From the NCBI GenBank assembly GCA_947460275.1, contig CANHHZ010000006.1, positions 1-23,188 of the forward strand: a stretch of DNA of 23,188 nucleotides, read 5' to 3'. The notes under the pieces were generated by a model that was not told the origin of the DNA, ran no database searches, and saw nothing but the letters and a program-made list of their open reading frames with translations. Below, piece after piece: positions 15,830 through 23,188 of the stretch. Origin of the DNA: Sphingobacteriaceae bacterium. Its GTDB lineage: Bacteria; Bacteroidota; Bacteroidia; Sphingobacteriales; Sphingobacteriaceae. Both the position numbers and the translations under genes were made by a program. Positions within the stretch are counted from its first letter, which is position 1. Every line of letters starts with the position of its first letter.

Positions 15830-17422
15830 ATGAAGGCAAAGTACATTTCTTATCAGGATACGCATTCGTTTTCTAAACTAGTTTTAGATTATGTAAACAA
15901 TGAGGCATTGCTAAAGCCATTTTACAGCTTTCGCCCTGACATGAATGGTTTAAAAGAAGCCATTGACGCCCGAACATTTAACGGAAATAGAAATGAGCTC
16001 ATTGAGGTTTTAACCACACAATACCAAAACATAAGGGTTAACCGAGCCGTAAGCAACAATATTAACCTTTTGGCCAACGAAAATACCTTTACAGTAACCA
16101 CCGGTCATCAATTAAACCTATTTACTGGTCCGCTTTACTTTATTTACAAAATTGTAAGTGCTATAAATTTAGCAAGGCAATTAAAAGCTAAATATCCCGA
16201 AAAGAATTTTGTACCGGTTTATTGGATGGCCACCGAAGACCATGATTTTGAAGAAATCAATCATGTAAGCGTAGACGAGAAAAACATCAGTTGGATCCAA
16301 CAAACCTATGGTGCAACGGGTAGGTTAAGTACCAAAACCGTAAATGCTGCTGTGGCTGCCTACACATCTTATTTAGGCATCAGCAAAAATGGTAAAAAGT
16401 TAGCGCAACTTGTAGAAGAAGCCTACATCAACAACGATAACTTGGCCGATGCAACACGCGTACTCGTGAACAGTTTATTTGAAAATTACGGCTTAGTCAT
16501 CATCAACGCCGATGATGCGACACTAAAAAAACAGTTTAGCAGCATTATTAAGCAAGATATTACGCAACAACATAGTGCACAACTTACCGAAAAAACAAGC
16601 GCATTTTTAACTCAAAATGGTTACAAAACACAAGTAAACGGCAGAGAAATTAACTTCTTTTACTTGAAAGACCAATTAAGGGAAAGAATTGTTAAACAAG
16701 GCGAAAAATACAGCGTAAAACACACCGAAATTAATTTTACTGAACGAGAATTACTTAGCGAAATTGACAATCACCCAGAGCGTTTTAGTCCGAACGTAAT
16801 TATGCGCCCTTTGTACCAAGAGGTAATTTTGCCCAACATTGCTTACATTGGTGGCGGAGCCGAAGTGTCTTATTGGATGCAACTTAAGGCAAATTTTGAT
16901 TTTTACAAAATCGATTTCCCTGTATTGTTATTAAGAAATTCGGCTTTATTGGTTGATCAGCGAAGTGCTGAAAATTTATCACGCTTAGGTTTTAAGTTGG
17001 AAGATTTGTTTTTGCCTACGCAAGAACTGCAAAAAATATGGACCCAGCGCAACAGCGATGCAGATTTAAATTTAACTGATGAAAACCGAGCTATACAAGA
17101 CGTTTTCGACCAAATTAAATTGAATGCTTTTAGAATAGACAAGACTTTAGAAAATTCTGTAGAAAGTGCCAAAACCAAAACCAATCAGCTTTTAACACAC
17201 CTTGAAAACAAGCTTTTAAAAGCCGAAAAAAGAAAACACGAAGTTGCTTTAAAACAAATTGAAAATGTAAAAAACAGACTTTTTCCTAGTGGAACCTTAC
17301 AAGAAAGGATACTAAACATTGCCCCTATGTATGTAAATTATGGAGACGATTTTTTATCATCATTAATTAAAAACTTCGACCCCTTGGGTGGAGATTTTAC
17401 GATATTGTTACCTGAAAGATAA
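15830..17422 (+). CDS. bshC: Bacillithiol biosynthesis cysteine-adding enzyme BshC
   Basis: Catalyses (or is required for) the last step of bacillithiol synthesis, joining cysteine to glucosaminyl-malate. The 530 residues match the family. Signatures: TGHQLNLFTGP at 91-101, the pocket motif YWMATEDHDFEEINHV at 131-146, MRPLYQEVILPNIAYIGGGAEVSYW in the middle, and an extended coiled coil near the C-terminus (about 425-485, ENSVESAKTKTNQLLTHLE and on). It implies that this organism makes bacillithiol as its low-molecular-weight thiol, and bshA and bshB should be elsewhere. It lies 47 bases after rimO and may share its transcript. Two TTTAGTAAAA repeats precede the ATG. Confidence 0.96.
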   Translation: MKAKYISYQDTHSFSKLVLDYVNNEALLKPFYSFRPDMNGLKEAIDARTFNGNRNELIEVLTTQYQNIRVNRAVSNNINLLANENTFTVTTGHQLNLFTGPLYFIYKIVSAINLARQLKAKYPEKNFVPVYWMATEDHDFEEINHVSVDEKNISWIQQTYGATGRLSTKTVNAAVAAYTSYLGISKNGKKLAQLVEEAYINNDNLADATRVLVNSLFENYGLVIINADDATLKKQFSSIIKQDITQQHSAQLTEKTSAFLTQNGYKTQVNGREINFFYLKDQLRERIVKQGEKYSVKHTEINFTERELLSEIDNHPERFSPNVIMRPLYQEVILPNIAYIGGGAEVSYWMQLKANFDFYKIDFPVLLLRNSALLVDQRSAENLSRLGFKLEDLFLPTQELQKIWTQRNSDADLNLTDENRAIQDVFDQIKLNAFRIDKTLENSVESAKTKTNQLLTHLENKLLKAEKRKHEVALKQIENVKNRLFPSGTLQERILNIAPMYVNYGDDFLSSLIKNFDPLGGDFTILLPER

Positions 17423-17435
17423 AAAAGCAAGCCAG

Positions 17436-17457
17436 CTCACATCTCATATCTAAATAC
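17436..17457. repeat. Heptamer repeat, inverted copy
   Basis: The reverse complement reads ATATGAG then ATGTGAG, the same 7-base period as at 1-22. It fills most of the 40-base gap between bshC and the Ldh-family gene, ending 6 bases before the ATG. Confidence 0.5.
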
Positions 17458-17462
17458 TATAA

Positions 17463-18545
17463 ATGAATTTCACCACCTTCACCGAAACCGAACTTAGAAA
17501 CTTTACGTATAACGTTTTTAAAAAAATTGGGTGCAGCGATGCGCATGCTAATTTGGCAACCGATGTACTGATAAAATCAGACTTACGCGGCATCGATTCG
17601 CACGGCGTAGCTCGTTTAAGCGGGTATGTTCGCCTATGGGAAAAAGGAAGAATTAATGCCACGCCAAAGCTAAAAATAGTTCACGAAACGCCAACCACTG
17701 CAACAGTTGATGGCGATGGCGGTTTGGGCTTGATAGTAGCGCCATTTGCCATGCAAGTGGCTATAGAAAAAGCCGAAAAATACGGTTCGGGTTGGGTGTC
17801 GGTAAAAAATTCAAATCATTTTGGCATCGCCAGCTACCACGCTTTAATGGCGATAGAAAAAGAGATGATTGGCATTAGCATGACCAATGCCAGTCCTTTA
17901 GTTGCGCCCACTTATGCCAACGAACGTTTATTAGGCACCAACCCTATGTGTTATGCCTTTCCGGCAGGTAAATACCCGCCAGTAATAGTTGATATGGCTA
18001 CAGCAGCTGCAGCAAATGGAAAACTAGAAATTGCGCAAAGGGAAAATAAAAGCGTTCCTACGGGTTGGGTGCAAGATGCAGATGGCAATCCATCTACTAA
18101 CCCCAATGAATTAAAAAACGGCGGTTCGTTGTTGCCGTTGGGTAGCGATAAAGACCACGGCAGCCACAAAGGTTTTGGCTTAAGTGCTACAGTAGATATT
18201 TTATCGGCTGTGCTTTCTGGTGCAAATTATGGCCCTTGGGTGCCACCATTTGTGGCTTTTTTAGAACCACCAACAGACCCTGTTGGCGAGGGCATTGGTC
18301 ACTTTTTAGGCGCTATGCGTGTAGATGGATTTAGACCGGCACAAGATTTTAAAGACCATCTCGACAATTGGATTGAACGTTTTAAGAGCGCAAAAACCAT
18401 AGATCCAGCTAAAAAAGTAATTATCCCCGGCGAGCCTGAACACAATTTTGAACAGGAAAGAAAAATTTCGGGTATCCCAATTATTGATGCAGTGGTAAAA
18501 GATCTAAACGAGCTGGCCGCTAAACTTGAAATTGGAGGCCTATAG
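17463..18545 (+). CDS. Ldh family (malate/L-lactate type) NAD(P)-dependent dehydrogenase
   Basis: A 360-residue cytoplasmic oxidoreductase of the Ldh_2 (malate/L-sulfolactate/ureidoglycolate) family, which interconverts 2-hydroxyacids and 2-oxoacids with NAD(P). Motifs: RGIDSHGVARL at 42-52, the catalytic NSNHFG at 116-121 (histidine 119), LGTNPMCYAFP at about 157-167, DMATAAAANGK at 177-187, and HKGFGL at 235-240. GWVQDADGNPSTNP at 201-214 is a typical family segment. The exact substrate cannot be read; malate, lactate and other hydroxyacids are all possible. It follows bshC by 40 bases on the same strand, and a strong terminator lies after it. Because bacillithiol is built on malate, a malate-related role is a reasonable hypothesis only. 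Confidence 0.93.
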   Translation: MNFTTFTETELRNFTYNVFKKIGCSDAHANLATDVLIKSDLRGIDSHGVARLSGYVRLWEKGRINATPKLKIVHETPTTATVDGDGGLGLIVAPFAMQVAIEKAEKYGSGWVSVKNSNHFGIASYHALMAIEKEMIGISMTNASPLVAPTYANERLLGTNPMCYAFPAGKYPPVIVDMATAAAANGKLEIAQRENKSVPTGWVQDADGNPSTNPNELKNGGSLLPLGSDKDHGSHKGFGLSATVDILSAVLSGANYGPWVPPFVAFLEPPTDPVGEGIGHFLGAMRVDGFRPAQDFKDHLDNWIERFKSAKTIDPAKKVIIPGEPEHNFEQERKISGIPIIDAVVKDLNELAAKLEIGGL

Positions 18546-18567
18546 ATTTTGATACTCCAAAATAAGT

Positions 18568-18612
18568 TTCAAAACAAAAAGGAGCCCTAATAGACTCCTT
18601 TTTTGTTTTGAA
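18568..18612. terminator. Bidirectional terminator between Ldh-family gene and lepB
   Basis: A long stem pairs 18568-18584 with 18595-18612 (GGAG/CTCC next to the loop, then A/T-rich, with one extra T on the right arm) around a 10-base loop. T runs are found in both directions, fitting its position between convergent genes. Confidence 0.85.
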
Positions 18613-18619
18613 CTGAATA

Positions 18620-19807
18620 TTAATCAATCCATTTAAATATTCTGTTCCATCTTATTTTGTTGAACCACGAACCATTGCTGTCTAAGCTCATCCAAATAAA
18701 TAAGGCTTTTCCAACAATATGGTCTTCGGGTACAAAGCCCCAAATTCTAGAGTCGGCACTTTGATGACGGTTATCTCCCATCATCCAATAATAATTCATT
18801 TTAAAAGTATAAGAACTAGCTTTTTGGCCATTAATTAGCCAATCATTTCCAATTTTTTCTACTTTGTTTCCTTCATAAATTCTAATACTACGCTCATACA
18901 AAGGCATGTTTGTACTATCTAACTTTACTGTCCATCCAGCTTTAGGTATAATTATTGGCCCAAAATTATCAATATTCCAGTTTCTGTGTGGGTCATGCGG
19001 AAAAACAGATTTGTCAAATTCTCCCTTTGTAGCCAGATTTTCTTGGATAGATTTTACAAATTCCGATTTTTTTAGCTCGGCAATCATGGCAGGCGTACCA
19101 TCAAACTGGAACATGTAATGATCATTTAGCTGGGTAGTATTAAAGCCCATATCTTGAAACATTTTAATGTTTATATCTTGGGTTTTAAAAGTTACGGTGT
19201 AAGAAAACCATCCCGAATCTTTGAGCGGCACTTTTTTTCCGTTCACAGTCACCAATCCGGCATCCATGCTAATGGTATCTCCGGCAATGGCAATACAACG
19301 TTTAATAAAGTTTTCACGTTTGTCAACAGGTCGACTAACTATTGTATAATTTGAGTTTACAGTTTGCCTATCGCTACGCATGATCATTTGATAATAATTA
19401 TCGTCTTGTGCCTCAAGGGCAACGGTATCTCCCTCCGGAAAATTAAAAACCACAACATCGTTGCGTTTAATATTTTGTAAACCTGGCAATCTTCTATATT
19501 TCCATTGTACACCATCCCAATAAGCTTTGGTGCCAGTTAGTGGCATAGTATGGTGCGCAAATGGAAATGCGACAGGTGTCATGGGTATACGTGCCCCATA
19601 ATTTACTTTGCTTACAAAGAGAAAATCGCCAATAAGCAATGATTTTTCCATCGAACCCGAAGGAATGGTATAGGCTTCGATAAAAAATACACGAATAACC
19701 GTTGCGGCAACCACCGCAAAAACAATGGCGTCTGCCCATTCGCGACCCTTACTTTTTTTCTTTTTAGATTCGGCGTTATTGTTTTTTTGCCAAAATTTCC
19801 AGTTCAT
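18620..19807 (-). CDS. lepB: Signal peptidase I
   Basis: A membrane serine protease that removes signal peptides from exported proteins. The 395 residues exceed the 324 of E. coli LepB because of insertions in the periplasmic domain, as is usual in Bacteroidota. Residues 1-23 are basic and cytoplasmic, 24-44 form a single transmembrane helix, and the catalytic serine follows directly (IPSGSM, Ser52). The catalytic lysine is in ENFIKRCIAIAGD (Lys169), and box E is MMGDNRHQSADSR near 340. It starts 3 bases after the dapB stop, so is the last gene of the parA-parB-DUF5683-dapB-lepB series. Confidence 0.96.
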   Translation of the reverse strand: MNWKFWQKNNNAESKKKKSKGREWADAIVFAVVAATVIRVFFIEAYTIPSGSMEKSLLIGDFLFVSKVNYGARIPMTPVAFPFAHHTMPLTGTKAYWDGVQWKYRRLPGLQNIKRNDVVVFNFPEGDTVALEAQDDNYYQMIMRSDRQTVNSNYTIVSRPVDKRENFIKRCIAIAGDTISMDAGLVTVNGKKVPLKDSGWFSYTVTFKTQDINIKMFQDMGFNTTQLNDHYMFQFDGTPAMIAELKKSEFVKSIQENLATKGEFDKSVFPHDPHRNWNIDNFGPIIIPKAGWTVKLDSTNMPLYERSIRIYEGNKVEKIGNDWLINGQKASSYTFKMNYYWMMGDNRHQSADSRIWGFVPEDHIVGKALFIWMSLDSNGSWFNKIRWNRIFKWID

Positions 19808-19810
19808 ATT

Positions 19811-20557
19811 TTAAGCATTAAAGTTAAATACATCGGCTATATTATAAAAGCCTGTTTTATCATGCACCCATTCGGCTGCTATAACCGCACCTAAAGCAAA
19901 TCCAGCCCTATTTTGTGCAGTATGTTTAATTTCTATTTCATCAACTTCAGAACTGTAAACTACGGTATGTGTACCCGGAACATTTTCAATTCTGTAGGAT
20001 TCGATAAGCAACTGGTCTTTTTTGACCACTTGAGGCAATTGCTCGCTGCCAAGCACCTCATTTACCCATTCGCTTTTGCGATCAAGCACTTCGACAATAT
20101 CTTCTGCAATCGTCATTGCAGTGCCACTAGGCGAATCGAGCTTTTGGGTGTGGTGAATTTCTTCAACCTGTACTTCATATGCTGGATAATTGTTCATCAA
20201 CTTTGCCAAAACCTTGTTTAAATGGAAAAAAAGATTTACACCAACACTAAAGTTAGAACCATACATCAAGGTATTGTTACTTGAAATACAATCATTTTTA
20301 ATTTTTTGTAATTCGCCATACCAACCAGTAGTACCCACAACTACCGGCAAATTGGCTTCAAAACATTTATATATATTATTTACGGCAGCATCTGGTGCGC
20401 TAAAATCGATAGCAACATCTGCCTTACTTAAATTTTCGACAGTAAAATCTTCTAAATTGTCTACGCTAATTTTAAGCACAATTTCGTGCCCCCTTTTTAC
20501 AGCTAATTGCGCTATAATTTGGCCCATTTTGCCATAACCTAAAAGTGCTATTTTCAT
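19811..20557 (-). CDS. dapB: 4-hydroxy-tetrahydrodipicolinate reductase
   Basis: Reduces hydroxytetrahydrodipicolinate with NAD(P)H on the way to diaminopimelate and lysine, supplying peptidoglycan and protein synthesis. The 248 residues fit the family. Motifs: the nucleotide-binding GYGKMG at 7-12, VGTTGW at 74-79, GSNFSVGVN at 100-108, and the active-site segment EIHHTQKLDSPSGTA at 133-147 with the catalytic histidine and lysine. The gene is 50 bases after the DUF5683 gene on the same strand and 3 bases before lepB. Confidence 0.97.
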   Translation of the reverse strand: MKIALLGYGKMGQIIAQLAVKRGHEIVLKISVDNLEDFTVENLSKADVAIDFSAPDAAVNNIYKCFEANLPVVVGTTGWYGELQKIKNDCISSNNTLMYGSNFSVGVNLFFHLNKVLAKLMNNYPAYEVQVEEIHHTQKLDSPSGTAMTIAEDIVEVLDRKSEWVNEVLGSEQLPQVVKKDQLLIESYRIENVPGTHTVVYSSEVDEIEIKHTAQNRAGFALGAVIAAEWVHDKTGFYNIADVFNFNA

Positions 20558-20607
20558 CTGTATAAATTTAATTGAGCGTTATTAAAGTATTGAATTATTG
20601 TTGGCTG

Positions 20608-21279
20608 TCATAATTTAAACGTAAACTTGATGGCCGGTGTAGGAGCACTAAAACCATAAATTGCATTTGTATTGATCAGTGAAGGTGAAATTTTTAAAGA
20701 TAAATTTTCATCTACACTAAAATATTTTAATCTGGCGGTAACATACGCATCTAGTACATTTAAGCCATACAATCCAGCAATAGAAATTAAAACAACCTGA
20801 CTATTGCGTTTATAAATGTCTTTGGCAACAACCAGTGCACTTGTATTGGTATATTGTTCGAGGCCATTATCCGGACTAGGTTTATTGTTATTCAGCTTTC
20901 TATATTGTAATTCACTCAAAAAAAGCTTGTATTTGTCGCGGTTATCCAGATAAGATTTGACCAACAAAGTACCCCCAGCATAAATGGCAGCAATTTTTCC
21001 AATGATATAGATTTTTTGTCCAACTCTTTTGCCATTTGAAGTACCACTTTGTACGTCTTTTACTACTAATCCATAATTGTACACCTGGCCCAAACCTGGA
21101 AAAATCAAAGACTTAAGAACAGCTTTGTGCGCTGCAATTTTACCTTGATTTACATATTTATAAGGTTTAATGGTATCAACTTTTTCGTTAGCAAAAGGCT
21201 TAGATTTTTTCAAAGTGTCTTGTGCTCTTACCGAAGTAAAAGTAATTAACGCTAGCGCAAGAAACCCAAAAAATCTCAT
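20608..21279 (-). CDS. DUF5683 domain protein, exported or membrane-associated
   Basis: A 223-residue protein. Residues 1-20 look like a signal peptide (MRFFGFLALALITFTSVRAQ), followed by a polar linker and then the DUF5683-type core with AVLKSLIFPGLGQVYN at about 53-68 and hydrophobic segments near 89-107 and 160-178. The function is unknown; the family is recurrent in Bacteroidota next to parB. The ATG at 21279 is chosen: it overlaps the parB stop by one base (TAATG), a translational-coupling arrangement. A TTG two codons upstream is the only other option. The coupling suggests coordinated production with ParB. Confidence 0.85.
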   Translation of the reverse strand: MRFFGFLALALITFTSVRAQDTLKKSKPFANEKVDTIKPYKYVNQGKIAAHKAVLKSLIFPGLGQVYNYGLVVKDVQSGTSNGKRVGQKIYIIGKIAAIYAGGTLLVKSYLDNRDKYKLFLSELQYRKLNNNKPSPDNGLEQYTNTSALVVAKDIYKRNSQVVLISIAGLYGLNVLDAYVTARLKYFSVDENLSLKISPSLINTNAIYGFSAPTPAIKFTFKL

Positions 21280-22178
21280 TACCAATCCAATAATTCTAAA
21301 ATTCTATTCAAATCATCATTAGACACAAAAGGAATTTCTATGGCTCCTTTGCCATTTTCTTTTACCTTTAATTTTACTTTAGTTGCAAATTTGGTAGCTA
21401 AATCAGTTTGTAATTTTTGATACTGAAATGAAGTGCCAACGGGCTGATTTTTAGGTTTAACTTGAACGTGATTGATACTGCGCACCAATTCTTCAACTTT
21501 ACGCACAGACAAACCTTTAGCTAAAATTTCTTGGTGAATGTACAGTTGTTTTTCTTGCTCTTCAACGCTAATCAATGCACGGGCATGCCCCATTGATATT
21601 TTACCATCGCGGATAGCTACCTGAATAACTGGAGGCAGCTTTAACAACCTAAGGTAATTGCTTACAGTTGTTCTGTTTTTACCCACACGTTCGCCCAATT
21701 GCTCAGGTTTTAACCGACATTCATCGATCATCATCTGAAAACTTAGCGCCACTTCTATCGCGTTAAGGTTTTCACGTTGAATATTTTCTATCAATGCCAT
21801 TTCTAGCATTTGCTGGTCATCAACACTACGGATATAGGCAGGTATTTCTGTTAAGCCTGCTAATTTTGAAGCTCTCAATCTACGCTCCCCTGAAATCAGC
21901 TGGAATTTATCGCCCTGCTTTCTAACGGTAATAGGTTGGATAAGGCCTTGAATTTTTATAGATTCTGAAAGTTCGTTTAACGCTACTTGATCAAACTCCG
22001 TACGAGGTTGGTAAGGATTGGTCTCGATGCTATTGATATTTACATGGCTTATGCTACCAATTTGAGCAGTTTGTTCTAAAGATCCGTTTATATTTTTGTT
22101 GGGATGTACTACATCAGTGTCATCTAAAAGCGCACTTAATCCTTTTCCCAAACCTGTTTTTCGCTGAAAAGATGTCAT
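21279..22178 (-). CDS. parB: Chromosome partitioning protein ParB
   Basis: A CTP-dependent DNA clamp that loads at parS sites near the origin and works with ParA. The 299 residues are typical. Visible parts: N-terminal GLGKGLSALL at 9-18 (ParA-contact region), the CTP-binding motifs NPYQPRT at 54-60 and GERRLRA at 97-103, the ENIQRENLN segment at 131-139, a helix-turn-helix at about 157-182 (QLGERVGKNRTTVSNYLRLL), and a C-terminal dimerisation domain ending NDDLNRILELLDW. The start follows the parA stop by 3 bases, and the stop overlaps the next ATG by one base. Confidence 0.97.
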   Translation of the reverse strand: MTSFQRKTGLGKGLSALLDDTDVVHPNKNINGSLEQTAQIGSISHVNINSIETNPYQPRTEFDQVALNELSESIKIQGLIQPITVRKQGDKFQLISGERRLRASKLAGLTEIPAYIRSVDDQQMLEMALIENIQRENLNAIEVALSFQMMIDECRLKPEQLGERVGKNRTTVSNYLRLLKLPPVIQVAIRDGKISMGHARALISVEEQEKQLYIHQEILAKGLSVRKVEELVRSINHVQVKPKNQPVGTSFQYQKLQTDLATKFATKVKLKVKENGKGAIEIPFVSNDDLNRILELLDW

Positions 22179-22181
22179 CTA

Positions 22182-22985
22182 TTAAATTTTTGCTGTGGTT
22201 AAATCGTGTTGTTCCTTAACTAATCCATTTTTGCGTACGATTTCTCGGGCCAAGTTCAAATAATTAACAGCGCCTTTAGAATTTGCATCGTGCATAATTA
22301 CAGAAACGCCATAACTTGGCGCTTCACTTAAACGGGTATTACGTTGTATAATAGTTTCGAAAACTAAATCTTGAAAATGTGTTCTTACCTCTTCTACCAC
22401 TTGATTTGACAAGCGCAACCTTACATCGTACATGGTTAATAATATACCTTCAATTTGCAAGGTGGTATTTAAACGGTTTTGTACAATTTTAATTGTATTG
22501 AGCAACTTACCTAAACCTTCTAAGGCAAAATATTCGCACTGAACGGGTATAATTACAGAATCGGCAGCTGTTAAAGAGTTGATGGTAATCAATCCCAAAG
22601 AAGGAGAACAATCAATGATGATAAAATCGTATTGATCTTTAACCTTTGCCAACACCGCCTTCATTTTGTATTCGCGGTTGACAAGATTAATCATTTCAAT
22701 TTCAGCGCCTACCAAATCAATATGTGCGGGTAACAAATCAAGATTTGGGGTGTCGGTTTTTACAATTGCATCTGAGGGCTCGATATCGTTGATGATACAC
22801 TCGTAAATGCTATTTTTAATATTTCGTGGATCAAAGCCAATTCCTGAAGTGGAGTTTGCTTGCGGATCGGCATCAACAAGCAGTGTTTTATATTCCAACA
22901 CAGCTAAACTAGCTGCTAAATTTATAGAAGAAGTAGTTTTACCCACCCCTCCTTTTTGATTTGCTAAAGCGATTATTTTGCTCAT
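22182..22985 (-). CDS. parA: Chromosome partitioning ATPase ParA
   Basis: A deviant-Walker ATPase that segregates the origin region together with ParB. The 267 residues match the chromosomal (Soj-type) short form without an N-terminal helix-turn-helix. Motifs: KGGVGKTT at 11-18 including the signature lysine, VDADPQANST at 37-46, and the Walker B region FIIIDCSPSLG at 121-131. Chromosomal rather than plasmid origin is favoured because it heads an operon with dapB and lepB. Upstream DNA holds a 12-bp palindrome and a DnaA box. No clear TAnnTTTG promoter was found. Confidence 0.97.
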   Translation of the reverse strand: MSKIIALANQKGGVGKTTSSINLAASLAVLEYKTLLVDADPQANSTSGIGFDPRNIKNSIYECIINDIEPSDAIVKTDTPNLDLLPAHIDLVGAEIEMINLVNREYKMKAVLAKVKDQYDFIIIDCSPSLGLITINSLTAADSVIIPVQCEYFALEGLGKLLNTIKIVQNRLNTTLQIEGILLTMYDVRLRLSNQVVEEVRTHFQDLVFETIIQRNTRLSEAPSYGVSVIMHDANSKGAVNYLNLAREIVRKNGLVKEQHDLTTAKI

Positions 22986-23002
22986 TTACTTTTCTTTTGT
23001 TT

Positions 23003-23014
23003 TACCAATTGGTA
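23003..23014. promoter_or_regulatory. Perfect 12-bp palindrome upstream of parA
   Basis: TACCAATTGGTA is a perfect palindrome 17 bases before the parA ATG (minus strand). The position fits an operator in the 5' leader or promoter region. It does not match the usual parS core (CACGTG). Confidence 0.4.
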
Positions 23015-23141
23015 TGATTTTATTTTGCAATAAAATAGTTAAAAATGCTATTATTGGATAAATTTAAGTAATTTTAACTATGAGCTAAGATACGAACTAT
23101 ATTATAATTTTAGTATTAAAGCCATAAGTGTTTTAAACATC

Positions 23142-23150
23142 TTATCCACA
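23142..23150 (+). promoter_or_regulatory. DnaA box
   Basis: TTATCCACA is a perfect match to the DnaA-box consensus TTATNCACA, in AT-rich DNA 157 bases upstream of parA. Only one is visible before the window ends, so an origin cannot be claimed. Confidence 0.5.
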
Positions 23151-23188
23151 ATTTAGCATGATAACAATCATTTCCGGAACAAATAGAC

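Noticed and set aside
19913..20537. Two plus-strand frames of 102 and 115 codons opposite dapB
   Set aside because: Antisense shadows of dapB, overlapping each other.
23003..23014. parS site
   Set aside because: The palindrome lacks the CACGTG core of known chromosomal parS sites, so I list it only as a possible operator.

Overview
This window comes from a low-GC, AT-rich chromosome of the phylum Bacteroidota, most likely the family Sphingobacteriaceae (Pedobacter-like). The grounds are the protein families (CsbD, the DUF4295 ribosomal-type protein after rpmG, DUF5683 in a parAB cluster, an MG2-like outer-envelope protein, a bacillithiol enzyme), the lack of Shine-Dalgarno sequences before the starts, and promoter-like TAnnTTTG boxes typical of the Bacteroidota primary sigma factor. 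I see no rRNA, tRNA, CRISPR, phage gene or intact transposon. Most of it is ordinary housekeeping chromosome.

Layout. (1) 36-1122, minus: surE and a small three-helix membrane protein in a tight two-gene unit. (2) 1264-6832, plus: a secreted full-length M16 zinc protease with its own terminator, then a secreted 799-residue MG2-like protein ending in what looks like a degenerate TonB-plug remnant. (3) 6884-10887, minus: an MHS-type MFS carrier, a 73-residue membrane protein, acetyl-CoA synthetase (acs) and a CsbD stress protein. This reads as a carboxylate (probably acetate) uptake and activation module. (4) 10888-11243: a 356-base divergent intergenic region rich in inverted repeats. (5) 11244-12976, plus: rpmB, rpmG, a 55-residue DUF4295 gene (probably a Bacteroidota-specific ribosomal protein) and ftsY, divided by a strong terminator before ftsY. 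(6) 13032-18545, plus: a GNAT/FemAB-like acyltransferase, an intergenic repeat element, rimO, bshC and an Ldh-family (malate/lactate type) dehydrogenase. (7) 18620-22985, minus: parA, parB, a DUF5683 protein, dapB and lepB, apparently one operon. (8) 22986-23188: AT-rich DNA upstream of parA with a 12-bp palindrome and one perfect DnaA box.

How the genes fit together. Ribosome biogenesis and targeting are grouped (bL28, bL33, DUF4295, FtsY, RimO). Chromosome segregation (ParA/ParB) shares a transcription unit with lysine/cell-wall precursor synthesis (DapB) and signal peptidase (LepB). BshC sits beside a possible malate-handling enzyme, which is notable because bacillithiol is built on malate. 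Four clear hairpin terminators and one weaker one mark unit ends; two of them lie between convergent genes and can serve both strands.

The least explained material is non-coding: a heptamer repeat family (1-22 and 17436-17457), a composite stem-loop repeat at about 14190-14310, a degenerate inverted repeat between two ribosomal genes (11702-11760), and the structured region before rpmB. No clearly novel multi-gene system is visible; the strongest leads are these elements and the uncharacterised proteins noted below.
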